From contig NZ_CP152049.1 of assembly GCF_038630985.1 (NCBI RefSeq), positions 5,662,501 to 5,726,500 of the forward strand: 64,000 nucleotides of DNA, in the 5' to 3' direction. Below the pieces are notes generated by a model. It did no database searches and was not told the origin of the DNA. It was given only the letters and a program-made list of their open reading frames with translations. The position numbers were made by a program, and so were the translations under genes. Source of the DNA: Paenibacillus sp. FSL H8-0548 (GTDB lineage Bacteria; Bacillota; Bacilli; Paenibacillales; Paenibacillaceae). This document shows, in pieces, positions 45,982-54,308 of this stretch (position 1 is its first letter; each line of letters opens with the position of its first letter).

Positions 45982-46396
45982 GATGGCGGTTCCTCCCATA
46001 GTAAAGTTCCTATTCGTTCTTTATTGAGTTCGAACAGTGTTCATTTTCACAAATAAATTCTTTATGAAGCGCATACAATTTTGGTCGAAAAAATATTTCC
46101 ATAGACACACTTTACAATCAATCACCTCCTTCGTAACTTTTTTAGTTATTCGGCGGCCTTGTTCTTCGTGTAGTCAAATTTCACATTAGCATTTGCTATG
46201 TAAACGATTGGTTTAATCATAATAGATACGTGTTGGGAGCATAACGGGACAAAACTATTCTAAAGGGGGGGATTCCTATGAAATCTATTACTAATAATTC
46301 AACGGGTTACCATAATCATTAGCGGGAATGTCCTGCAACGGAACAAAATCACCCTTACAGGTGATTGCACATCGCAGACGCGTCAGCTCGGACCTC

Positions 46397-46579
46397 TAAC
46401 GGAAACCAGAGACGCTAAATCGCCTATATATGTCGTTTCATGATTGTAACGGAAACACAGGCCTCTATTTGTACCCTACATGCCCGATTTCGCTTCATTT
46501 CTGCGTAATAGCGTCTCCCACTTCCGTTAAAATGTGACGCTAACCAAAAATCGCACTTTAGCGTCTCTGGTTTCCGTTA
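46397..46579. repeat. Intergenic inverted-repeat element (GGAAACC-AGACGCTAA type)
   Basis: The outer arms (46397-46418 and 46558-46579) are perfect 22-nt reverse complements, starting TAACGGAAACC and ending AGACGCTAA. Two degenerate inner copies occur, GTAACGGAAACACAGGCC from 46445 and TAGCGTCTCCCACTTCCG from 46509. No open frame is present. It looks like a dispersed repeat element of this genome. The rest of 46000-46665 holds only the cohesin gene's leader and no other gene. Confidence 0.7.
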
Positions 46580-46665
46580 GCTTTCGTTATCCCCTCTCCG
46601 ACTGCTTTCGCAGCATCGTTATCAACAGGTTCCGAAAATGCATAGTTTCCTATATAATAAAAAAA

Positions 46666-46690
46666 CCACTCAGGGATGCACCCTGAGCGG
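46666..46690 (-). terminator. Intrinsic terminator of exporter-like gene
   Basis: CCACTCAGGG (46666-46675) and CCCTGAGCGG (46681-46690) pair at 9 of 10 positions with a 5-nt loop. On the minus strand TTTTTTTATT follows. It lies 58 bp past the stop at 46749. Confidence 0.85.
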
Positions 46691-46748
46691 CCTAATGATG
46701 ATCGAAATTATAGTAGTTGATACCTGTGGCTAAGTGGTGTTAGCACTC

Positions 46749-47681
46749 TTAAATCGTATTAATAAACAGCTCCAGCTCATTTGCCATCGTATACAGGCTC
46801 GCCCTGTTTTCGAATTCCTCTCTCGTTGCGGGCAAAGGAAGAAGCTTATGATATTCTCTGATATGGCGAAGGGTCTCACGATATTCTGCTGTTTGACCCT
46901 TGTTATCCAAATTTGAGCTTAGCTCTTTAATGAAAGAACCAATTCGAATACTTTGGTCCATCTGAACAGATATCCGAGATATAGCAGGAAGCATTCGCTC
47001 CAGCAAATCGTACTGATTCCGCTTCTTATCAAAGTAGGAAGAGAAGGAGCTTTCCTTCCGAGTCATGTTGTTTTCCGCATCCAAGGCGACAAGCCCCTTC
47101 GCCTTCTGCAGCGCGGCCGATAATTCCAGCAGTTCCGCTCCATCCCACAGCGTATAACCATCCTTTAAATAAGCCGCGATCTCATTTAATATCACACTAA
47201 TAAGCCCATCTACTTTTTCTTTGCAGCGAATAAGTTCTTTGTCGATACTCGGCATATACCAATTCACCAGCAGCGCCACCCCGAGACCGATGATGATCAC
47301 TAAAAATTCATTCCAGAAAAAAGAAGCCTCTATCTTCCCATGATTATACACATGCATCACAATAACGACGCTGCTCGCGATGCCCTCTTGAATTCCAAAA
47401 CGTACACAAAGAGGAATAAAAAACAATAACAAAATTAGAAACGAATAAGGATAATAGCCAATAAGCCAAAATAAGCCGCTAGCCAAAAACATACATGCCA
47501 GACAAGCAATAAAACGGCTGATGACTGCTTTTGAAGACTGCCTGCGTGATTTTTGAATACAGAGCAGCGTCAACACCCCGGCTGCCGTAAAGTTTTCCAA
47601 TTGTAGAAATTGTGCTAGCATAATTGCAACACTAACTCCGACTGCTGTCTTTAAAGTTCGGAAGCCTATTCGTAATTTCAT
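46749..47681 (-). CDS. Aromatic-acid exporter (ArAE/FUSC)-like membrane protein
   Basis: About 310 residues from ATG 47681, with AAAGGTGA upstream; a GTG at 47690 falls inside the ribosome site. Four to six N-terminal membrane helices are visible (LKTAVGVSVAIMLAQFLQL, FIACLACMFLASGLFWLIG, FLILLLFFIPLCV, FLVIIIGLGVALLVNWYM). They are followed by a soluble helical tail (about 150-310) with coiled-coil-like stretches. This is the layout of the short Gram-positive aromatic acid exporter family (YqjA-type). Substrate is unknown; export of aromatic acids released from plant material is plausible but inferred. It is a single gene with its own terminator. Confidence 0.8.
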   Translation of the reverse strand: MKLRIGFRTLKTAVGVSVAIMLAQFLQLENFTAAGVLTLLCIQKSRRQSSKAVISRFIACLACMFLASGLFWLIGYYPYSFLILLLFFIPLCVRFGIQEGIASSVVIVMHVYNHGKIEASFFWNEFLVIIIGLGVALLVNWYMPSIDKELIRCKEKVDGLISVILNEIAAYLKDGYTLWDGAELLELSAALQKAKGLVALDAENNMTRKESSFSSYFDKKRNQYDLLERMLPAISRISVQMDQSIRIGSFIKELSSNLDNKGQTAEYRETLRHIREYHKLLPLPATREEFENRASLYTMANELELFINTI

Positions 47682-47882
47682 AGCCGTCACCTTTTTTTCA
47701 GTTGATGGTTCATTTTACAGTGCAACAGCAGGTGATGTAAACATAGTTCACATAAATATAATAAAAGTAAAAAGAATATTATGATTCGATACTTAGCATG
47801 TGAATAGCTTATAGCTAGCTGACACGTATAGCTATGCATCCTCTAACGTGGTTTTCGAAGAATGCGTAGCTCCTTACATAGG

Positions 47883-48070
47883 CTATCCTGTACTTTCGCA
47901 TTAACTTTACGTTTTATGCCCTCACCGAATGGCCTATCCTGCACATTAGCATTAAGATTAGCCGTTTCTGCTCAAAACGATCCTTTAAAGGCTGTCTATA
48001 TTGCTCGTGTGCAACATAGACAAGTAGGAGCACGAAAAACTAACTTCTATCCTGCTAAAGTGCAGGATAG
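47883..48070. repeat. Intergenic repeat with CTATCCTG units
   Basis: Units CTATCCTGTACTTTCGCAT (47883), CTATCCTGCACATTAGCAT (47934) and a palindrome CTATCCTGC-TAAAGT-GCAGGATAG (48047-48070, 9-bp stem) occur in 190 bp. There is no credible coding frame. The stretch 47691-48300 has no gene. Confidence 0.6.
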
Positions 48071-48107
48071 GTGAGTTATTAAAAACTATATAACTAATGG
48101 ACCACGA

Positions 48108-48175
48108 TATAACTTGAACTTAAAAAAATGAAGATTTACGAAGCGAGAAGATCGCTCTGGAGAAACGAATTGTTC
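48108..48175 (+). repeat. Copy of TATAASTTGAA-type intergenic repeat
   Basis: The sequence starts TATAACTTGAACTTAAAAAA, then contains AAGCGAGAAGATCG and AGAAACGAATTGTTCG. It resembles 12570-12635 (TATAAGTTGAATTTAAAAAT, TAGCGAGACGAGCG, ATAAACGAAGTGTTC) in the same order and orientation, which suggests a dispersed non-coding repeat family. Confidence 0.45.
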
Positions 48176-48233
48176 GTCTTTGCAGCCTTATTATTTCTAA
48201 AAACAATCAGTATATCCATAAATTACAACAAAA

Positions 48234-48280
48234 AGAAGAGATGCCTCGCAAGCGAATTGCTCTTGCAAAGCACCTCTTCT
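48234..48280 (-). terminator. Terminator left behind a decayed gene
   Basis: AGAAGAGATGC (48234-48244) pairs with GCACCTCTTCT (48270-48280) with extra inner pairing. On the minus strand TTTTTGTTG follows. It sits 20 bp after the stop of the GH51 remnant. Confidence 0.7.
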
Positions 48281-48300
48281 ATGAAATACAGGCTTGGACA

Positions 48301-48799
<499 letters not shown>

Positions 48800-48844
48800 G
48801 AGATCACTTTTCCGTCGTAAAAAGTTTTATGGTCATGAGCTTCG

Positions 48845-48886
48845 TTATCCTTTAAAGCCACCTGCGGTCATACCTTCGATAATTAA
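48845..48886 (-). pseudogene. C-terminal relic of an LplC-type sugar permease
   Basis: Immediately after the flavin-oxidoreductase gene stop, the minus strand reads LIIEGMTAGGFKG then TAA. This matches the conserved C-terminal tail of CUT1 LplC-type permeases (compare MIVGAVKG in the intact permeases of this window). Only 13 codons survive, next to the GH51 remnant, so a former uptake and hydrolysis unit was deleted here. Confidence 0.6.
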
Positions 48887-48887
48887 G

Positions 48888-49889
48888 CTACAACAGCTCT
48901 CTTGCTAATAAACGCACACATTGCAGTCGAGACTCTTGTCCATGCTGATTGAGATTAAACATTACCTCATCAAATTGATAATACTCCTGATCTGCCAGCA
49001 ATCGCTCAGCAACCTTCTTAGCTGTTCCCACCAAATGAATATTGCGCTGCTGCTTCACGATCGCCTTTTCCATTTCGGTGAATGAAATCTCGGCAGCCTG
49101 CTCCGGCGACATAATCTGTCCAATCTGTCCTCTTGAGAAATTTAATCTCCAAATATCTAATGGCTTAGCATAAAATTCTGCCTCATCCTCCGTTTCAGCA
49201 ACGGTAGTTGAATACGTCACATTTATAAGCGGCTTCTCCATGAAATAGGAGGGTTCAAAGTAACTTTTATACGCGTCAAAGGTTTCCTTGCTCATCTCAC
49301 CCGAGAAGAAATGAGCATACGAATACCCTACACCTAGCTGGCCTGCTTCTCTTGCACTGTTGCCCGTAGAGCCAAGTAAAAATGCTTCCGGCAATTGAAT
49401 ATGCGTGGGTGAAGCAATAATCGATCTGTACAATTCATCATCTGGTTTTCGTTCACTCATCAGCTTCAGCGTCGTTGCTAATTTAGCATATAGATCAGAA
49501 TTATATTGTGAACGCCCTTCTGCTAAAGCACGAGTTGCTGTAGGGTCGCCGCCTGGAGCTCGTCCAACACCAAAATCAATGCGTCCAGGATTCAATCCAG
49601 CAAGTGTTTTAAACACCTCAGCGAGCTTCATTGGTGAATAGTGCATCATCATGATGCCACCGGTACCAATGCGTATTTGCTTCGTTTTTGCAGCTAAATG
49701 TGTTGCTAAAATTTCTGGAGCTGTGCTTACAAAGAAAGGGGTATTATGATGCTCTGCCATCCACATACGTGAATATCCAAGCTCATCTGCCAGTATGGCT
49801 AATTCTTCTACAAACTTCAGCGCCTGTACTGCTGTATGCGAGGTCGTAATGGGTCCTTGATCTAAAATACCAATCTTCACTCTGCTCAT
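48888..49889 (-). CDS. LLM-class (luciferase-like) flavin-dependent oxidoreductase
   Basis: The 333-residue protein opens VKIGILDQGPITTSHTAVQA and contains YSRMWMAEHHNTPFFVSTAP, RIGTGGIMMMHYSPMKLAEV and GRIDFGVGRAPGGDP, the standard signatures of the MsnO8/YtmO-like bacterial luciferase family. These proteins use reduced FMN to oxidise a small substrate that is usually unknown. AGAAGGAG precedes the ATG with no gap, so GTG 49880 three codons later may be the real start. The nitroreductase gene lies 33 bp upstream and could supply reduced flavin. The 3' end of a lost duplicate of this gene is visible at 51790-51843. Confidence 0.9.
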   Translation of the reverse strand: MSRVKIGILDQGPITTSHTAVQALKFVEELAILADELGYSRMWMAEHHNTPFFVSTAPEILATHLAAKTKQIRIGTGGIMMMHYSPMKLAEVFKTLAGLNPGRIDFGVGRAPGGDPTATRALAEGRSQYNSDLYAKLATTLKLMSERKPDDELYRSIIASPTHIQLPEAFLLGSTGNSAREAGQLGVGYSYAHFFSGEMSKETFDAYKSYFEPSYFMEKPLINVTYSTTVAETEDEAEFYAKPLDIWRLNFSRGQIGQIMSPEQAAEISFTEMEKAIVKQQRNIHLVGTAKKVAERLLADQEYYQFDEVMFNLNQHGQESRLQCVRLLARELL

Positions 49890-49922
49890 CTCCTTCTATG
49901 TTCAGTTCATATCATGAACGCC

Positions 49923-50546
49923 TTATTCAACATAGGAAATAAATTCACTAACTGGCTTACGATATCCTCTCGGTTTTCTGCTTGATACTTTTTCTTTGCC
50001 TAACGTAATCATCATTACCACTTCATATTGATCATCTATTTCTAGAATCCCCTTAACGGCCTCGTTATCGAATCCGATCATTGGGCAAGTATCCCAGCCC
50101 TTATCCTTAGCTGCTAGCATGAACATCATAGCTGAAAGCGATCCGTTTCGAATAGCTTCATCGCGCTGAAAACCTTCTCCGTTTTTTTTATAAAATAAAG
50201 TCGTGTCCTCAACTTGAGCATCGTATTCTTGTTTATTGACAATTCCCAGCATTAACAGTCCTTCATATATTTTCGCTGCATCTTGATAGGCTAATTTATT
50301 ACCAGTTACAATAATAACGGCTGAGGAAGAAGAAACTTTATGCTGATTGTTGGCGGCTACTTTCAACTTCTCTTTTACATCAGGATTTGTAACAACTATA
50401 TAGTTTGGATGCTGCAAATTAAATGCCGTCGGTCCAAATTTAACTAATGTAAAAATTTCATCTAATTCTTTTTTTGAAATCGGATGATCGGGTAGAAAAT
50501 TGCTAGCTGAACGTCTTTCTTTTACTAGTTCTTCAAATGATGTCAT
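49923..50546 (-). CDS. Nitroreductase-family NAD(P)H:flavin oxidoreductase
   Basis: About 207 residues from ATG 50546, preceded by TTGGAGAGTG; the upstream in-frame ATG at 50585 would add an atypical MFWKKRENW leader. Family signatures are VKERRSASNFLPDHPISKKE with the FMN-binding Arg-Arg-Ser, FGPTAFNLQHPNYIVV, and GWDTCPMIGFDNEAVKGIL. It binds FMN as a homodimer and reduces quinones, nitro compounds or free flavin. It is probably co-transcribed with the downstream luciferase-like gene (33-bp gap), a pairing that often means flavin supply. Confidence 0.9.
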   Translation of the reverse strand: MTSFEELVKERRSASNFLPDHPISKKELDEIFTLVKFGPTAFNLQHPNYIVVTNPDVKEKLKVAANNQHKVSSSSAVIIVTGNKLAYQDAAKIYEGLLMLGIVNKQEYDAQVEDTTLFYKKNGEGFQRDEAIRNGSLSAMMFMLAAKDKGWDTCPMIGFDNEAVKGILEIDDQYEVVMMITLGKEKVSSRKPRGYRKPVSEFISYVE

Positions 50547-50724
50547 ACGTATCACTCTCCAATTTTCTCGTTTTTTCCAAAACACATTTTCATCACACCA
50601 TAATATTATAATTTTAATTAATGTTTAAAGAAAGTATCTACATAATAGTTTGTAAGTATAAAAAAGAAATTATAATGATGGTGGACATGAGATGGCGAGC
50701 TACAAGTGTACAGCCCACCAAAAC

Positions 50725-50757
50725 AAACGGTAGCCGACGACTCGTCAACTACCGTTT
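50725..50757. terminator. Intrinsic terminator after aldo/keto reductase gene
   Basis: AAACGGTAG (50725-50733) pairs with CTACCGTTT (50749-50757). T-rich sequence flanks both sides (TTTGTTTT on the minus strand). It lies about 50 bp past the 50806 stop. Confidence 0.75.
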
Positions 50758-50805
50758 ATTTTTTATATAGAGATCAGTACAAGAGACAGCGCTGCATGTC
50801 TTCTC

Positions 50806-51762
50806 TCAGCTCTCCAAATATTCCAGCTGTTCAGCTGTTAAGCTGATTTGCGCAGCTCCCATACTATCCTGCAATTGTTCTATTGTGCGAGTCCCAATAA
50901 CCGAGAAGGAGGGAAACGACTGCGAAAGCAAATAGGACAATACAATTTGATTAATTGAAACTGACAGCTCTGCAGACAGCTTTTTGATTTTCTCGTATCG
51001 AAGCCTATTCTCAGGAACTTGATAAAGAGCTGGAATTTCTTCATCCTTTAGTCCTTTATCTAATTTTGTAAAAAGTCCTCTTGCCTGCGAAGAATAGCTA
51101 AATAATGATAACCGAGATTCCCTATGATAGCTGTGCATGATATCGTCCATAAATACAAGACTGGGATCTGTCACATTTGCAGGTTCAATTAGAGCAAGGC
51201 TCCAACATACTTGACTGGCTGAAAAAGCTTGCAGTGAATGTTCTTTGGCATACGATTGCGCCTCAATAATTCGCTCTGTCTGCCAATTTGAACAACCAAA
51301 ATAACGGATTTTCCCGGCTTTCACATGTTCATTTAATGCCTCAATGAGTTCTCCAACGGGACGACTCGGATCATCCCGATGCAGCCAGTATAAGTCAATC
51401 GCTTCTACTTGCAGCCGTTTCATGCTGCCCTCCAAATCAGTCTTAATATGCTGCGGACTCACTCTCATCCTCTGCATTTCATTAATATCCGGATGGGCGC
51501 CTTTCGTAGTGACGATCAAGTTCGAGCTATTTTTCCTTGCTTTCATCCATTTTCCAATGATGGCTTCACTAATACTCTTTTCAATAGCAGGTACCCAATT
51601 ACCATACACCTCTGCCGTATCAATCATATTCCCGCCGCCATCTAGATAATCGTCCATCAAACGAAATGATTCTTTTTCATCAAGCTTCGAACCGATATCC
51701 ACGCTGCCAAGAACGATTGCCGAGCACTCCAGATCTGTATTCGTTACCCTAATTTTTTTCAT
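50806..51762 (-). CDS. Aldo/keto reductase
   Basis: About 318 residues from ATG 51762, with GGAGAGGGG 7 nt upstream; the frame opens earlier at 51816 inside a relic of another gene. It has the family layout: catalytic Asp-Tyr in NMIDTAEVYGNW, Lys in LIVTTKGAHPD, His in IDLYWLHRDDPSRPVGELIE, GKIRYFGCSNW, and a C-terminal NADPH-binding part (FSVIGTRTIEQLQDSM). It reduces a carbonyl substrate with NADPH, or the reverse; the substrate is unknown. It is divergent from the AraC gene at 51940, which may regulate it. Confidence 0.9.
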   Translation of the reverse strand: MKKIRVTNTDLECSAIVLGSVDIGSKLDEKESFRLMDDYLDGGGNMIDTAEVYGNWVPAIEKSISEAIIGKWMKARKNSSNLIVTTKGAHPDINEMQRMRVSPQHIKTDLEGSMKRLQVEAIDLYWLHRDDPSRPVGELIEALNEHVKAGKIRYFGCSNWQTERIIEAQSYAKEHSLQAFSASQVCWSLALIEPANVTDPSLVFMDDIMHSYHRESRLSLFSYSSQARGLFTKLDKGLKDEEIPALYQVPENRLRYEKIKKLSAELSVSINQIVLSYLLSQSFPSFSVIGTRTIEQLQDSMGAAQISLTAEQLEYLES

Positions 51763-51789
51763 TTCATACCCCTCTCCACATAAACAGAA

Positions 51790-51843
51790 TCTCATTAAAT
51801 TGATCATACTCCTCATCGTAAGCGCTCAGCAACCTTCTTATAG
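51790..51843 (-). pseudogene. Relic of a duplicated luciferase-like oxidoreductase 3' end
   Basis: The minus strand reads KKVAERL then, in another frame, DEEYDQFNEILFM. This corresponds to KKVAERLLADQEYYQFDEVM near the C-terminus of the intact 48888 gene. An 18-nt run (51823-51840, ending AACCTTCTTA) is identical to 49003-49020. A short deletion separates the two pieces. It is not functional. Confidence 0.65.
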
Positions 51844-51939
51844 CAGAACTCCTTGGTCATTGTTTTTAATGCTGCGAATTGACACCCCCATCTAATGTAA
51901 TTAGGATGGAATTAAGAGCATTCAAGAGGGAGAGTACTT

Positions 51940-52830
51940 ATGATGAACAACGATCTTAACCGGTTTATAGACTTTGCATTCAATCGATCGTTAAACGACT
52001 TTCCTGTCTTCTGTCAAACCAAAAGAGAAATTGAAGTTATGGACTCCATGCATGCTCATGATGGCTATGAGTTTCACTTTTCCTTATCCTCTGTAGGCGT
52101 GGCAAGGATAGAGAACAACGAGTATGAGTTTGTTCCCGGCAAGCTAACTATTATTCGTCCACAAGCTTATCATCGCATTCAAACCACACAAACCTCTGAA
52201 TATTTGCGCGTTATTTTGTCTATAGAAGAGAGCTTTCTCGCCTCGTTAGCTGAGCAAGCTCCTATGATTGATGACACCATCACTGCTTGGTTCCCTAACG
52301 ATCAAGTTGAATCCATACAGCTTCTACTCGGTATTCGCGAGGAAGCCGAGACTGTCCTACACCTGCTGCGTACATTAGAGAAAGAGCTGGAACAAAAAAA
52401 GCCCTATTTCGAGCTCATTGTTAAAGCGCGGCTTATTGAGCTATTTGTAATACTCGGCAGAAAAGCACAACAACAATTCGCTCTGCATCCCCCCCTTTCG
52501 ATTCATCATCAACAGTTGATGAATAAGGTAGCGGACTATATTTCTAATCATCTCGCAGACCCGATATCTACGACCGAATTAGCAGCACATTTTCATTTAT
52601 CCCGTTCTTATTTGCACAAGCTCTTTAAACAACACACCGATTTTTCTCCACATCAATATCAAATGCTTCAAAGAATCAATCAAGCCAAATCATTGCTTAG
52701 CGATAGCAATGAGTCAATTACAGCTATTTCCATCATTGTAGGATTCAGAGAGATGGCACATTTTAGCCGCTGTTTTAAAGAGATTACAGGCATTACACCT
52801 AGCTCCTTCCGCACACAATCACGTTCCTAA
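51940..52830 (+). CDS. AraC-family transcriptional regulator with cupin sensor
   Basis: The 296-residue protein starts at ATG 51940 or 51943 after GAGGGAGAG. The N-terminal cupin is seen in HAHDGYEFHFSLSSVGVARI and FVPGKLTIIRPQAYH. The C-terminal HTH pair is HFHLSRSYLHKLFKQHTD and IVGFREMAHFSRCFKEITG. It lies between a divergent aldo/keto reductase gene and a co-directional di-iron protein gene (118 bp apart), so either could be its target. Confidence 0.87.
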   Translation: MMNNDLNRFIDFAFNRSLNDFPVFCQTKREIEVMDSMHAHDGYEFHFSLSSVGVARIENNEYEFVPGKLTIIRPQAYHRIQTTQTSEYLRVILSIEESFLASLAEQAPMIDDTITAWFPNDQVESIQLLLGIREEAETVLHLLRTLEKELEQKKPYFELIVKARLIELFVILGRKAQQQFALHPPLSIHHQQLMNKVADYISNHLADPISTTELAAHFHLSRSYLHKLFKQHTDFSPHQYQMLQRINQAKSLLSDSNESITAISIIVGFREMAHFSRCFKEITGITPSSFRTQSRS

Positions 52831-52894
52831 GAACAATCTCATCACCTCTAATCTAAGACGCTTTAGACAATTCTCCAACAAACGGAGAATTTAC

Positions 52895-52908
52895 AGCAAG
52901 CGTTTTCA
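52895..52908. promoter_or_regulatory. Cre-like catabolite repression site candidate
   Basis: AGCAAGCGTTTTCA matches 12 of 14 positions of the cre consensus, 50 bp upstream of the di-iron protein gene. Identified by eye only. Confidence 0.35.
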
Positions 52909-52957
52909 TTCTTCTTGCTTTAAAGTAAAAGTAAGAAGATTAGAAGAGGTGATTTTA

Positions 52958-54301
52958 GTGTCAGCAGATAAGAAGATTATCGTGGACGTCAATGATCTCC
53001 GATTTTTAGATAATGAAAACAATCCTACCGGTACACTCCTGCGTCCTGTCGATACAGCCACTCTATTAAAAGAGTGCTTTTGGATTGAATTTGAACTATC
53101 TCGTATGAGCATAGGGTGGACATCAGGCGCACCGAGCTGGGATTGGAAGGGTGAGCTTGTTCGGATGGGTTATCTCCACACCGAGCATATGAAGCGGCTT
53201 GAAGTACGTATTGCAGAGCTACCGGGAGGAGCCATTAGTGATCGTTCATGGACACCTGAACATATATCGAATGTATTCGTCAATGCTGCGCTAGCACCAG
53301 CATTTCCCGAGTTCGCAGCTGCATATCGCAGTATGGTGACGAAACTATATGCTCATTATGCTCGGTTAGCTGATTCTCTTGATCCTATTTTAGATTGGCC
53401 AACACTCGATGTACTGCGTTTTATCGAAATGGATAATAAACAGCTCTGTTCTTGGGGAGATGCTCACGTTAGATTTGCTTATTCCGAAAGCCCGGAGAAC
53501 CGTGTGCGCTTTGAAAGCTGGTCTCGTTATATCGATCGTCTCTGGGGAACACTATTTTCTAATCAGCCAGTGGAGGAATGGACAGACCGCTTGAAATATC
53601 CGCCGCAAGGACCTGTGCCTGCGACACCTGCTCATGACGTCAGATACCCACACGTTGACCTCAGCAAATACAAAAGCGCCATGTTCGATCCGAATTCCCC
53701 AACCTATGACAGCGTGAAGCATATGGTATACATTAATGCCAGCGAAATGTCTGCAACTGAAAGTCTAACTTATTTATACTACGGTGTTCAAAAAATGCCG
53801 ATGGACTTCTACTATGATATCGCTCGTCATACCTGGGATGAAGCCAGACATAGCCAAATGGGGGTTCGCCGTCTGAAGCAAATGGGCTACCAAACCGAAG
53901 ACTTCCCATGGCATCCGTCCAATGCGCTCACGCCAGATAACTTAGAGCGGACCTTCCCAGAATTCTACTCGACCTTAACCATGGTCATGGAACCTTGCTC
54001 TTTCATTAAGAAAAGAAAATCAATCGATGCCTTCAAGCATTTCGGAGATGATCTGTCTGCACTTCAATCCGAGTATGATATTGCCGACGAGAGACTGCAC
54101 GTTAACTTCGGAAAAAAATGGGGTGCAAAGTTATTTGAAAATATTAATGATTTTGTCACCGCTGTATCTGTTGCAGAAAGAGCAAAGGAGCTTCATCTGC
54201 AAAAAATGGGCTATTCCCAAGAAGAAATTAATGGCGCACTCAACAACTTTCCTGAGTTTTGTGGATTCGCAACGATGGATCTGGAATACGAACGATACTA
54301 G
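52958..54301 (+). CDS. Ferritin-like di-iron protein of unknown function
   Basis: About 447 residues from GTG 52958, since AGAGGTGAT lies just upstream; a GTG at 52949 also opens the frame. The C-terminal half shows a full set of di-iron carboxylate ligands in four helices: Glu in NASEMSATESLTYLY (E263 or E268), ExxH in TWDEARHSQMG (E295, H298), Glu in MVMEPCSF (E345), and ExxH in IADERLHVNFG (E378, H381). The N-terminal half is also helical, with acidic and His residues (YLHTEHMKRLEVRI), and may be a second, degenerate copy. This motif pattern belongs to oxygen-activating enzymes and ferritins. I know no assigned function. It neighbours a PhyH-type Fe(II) dioxygenase and a TIM-barrel isomerase. 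Confidence 0.75.
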   Translation: MSADKKIIVDVNDLRFLDNENNPTGTLLRPVDTATLLKECFWIEFELSRMSIGWTSGAPSWDWKGELVRMGYLHTEHMKRLEVRIAELPGGAISDRSWTPEHISNVFVNAALAPAFPEFAAAYRSMVTKLYAHYARLADSLDPILDWPTLDVLRFIEMDNKQLCSWGDAHVRFAYSESPENRVRFESWSRYIDRLWGTLFSNQPVEEWTDRLKYPPQGPVPATPAHDVRYPHVDLSKYKSAMFDPNSPTYDSVKHMVYINASEMSATESLTYLYYGVQKMPMDFYYDIARHTWDEARHSQMGVRRLKQMGYQTEDFPWHPSNALTPDNLERTFPEFYSTLTMVMEPCSFIKKRKSIDAFKHFGDDLSALQSEYDIADERLHVNFGKKWGAKLFENINDFVTAVSVAERAKELHLQKMGYSQEEINGALNNFPEFCGFATMDLEYERY

Positions 54302-54308
54302 GGCAAAA

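Noticed and set aside
46199..46212. TGTAAACGATTGGT as a cre site for the cohesin gene
   Set aside because: Only the left half fits; three mismatches in the right half.
46397..46579. CRISPR array
   Set aside because: The units alternate in orientation and spacing is irregular; there are no regular spacers and no cas genes.
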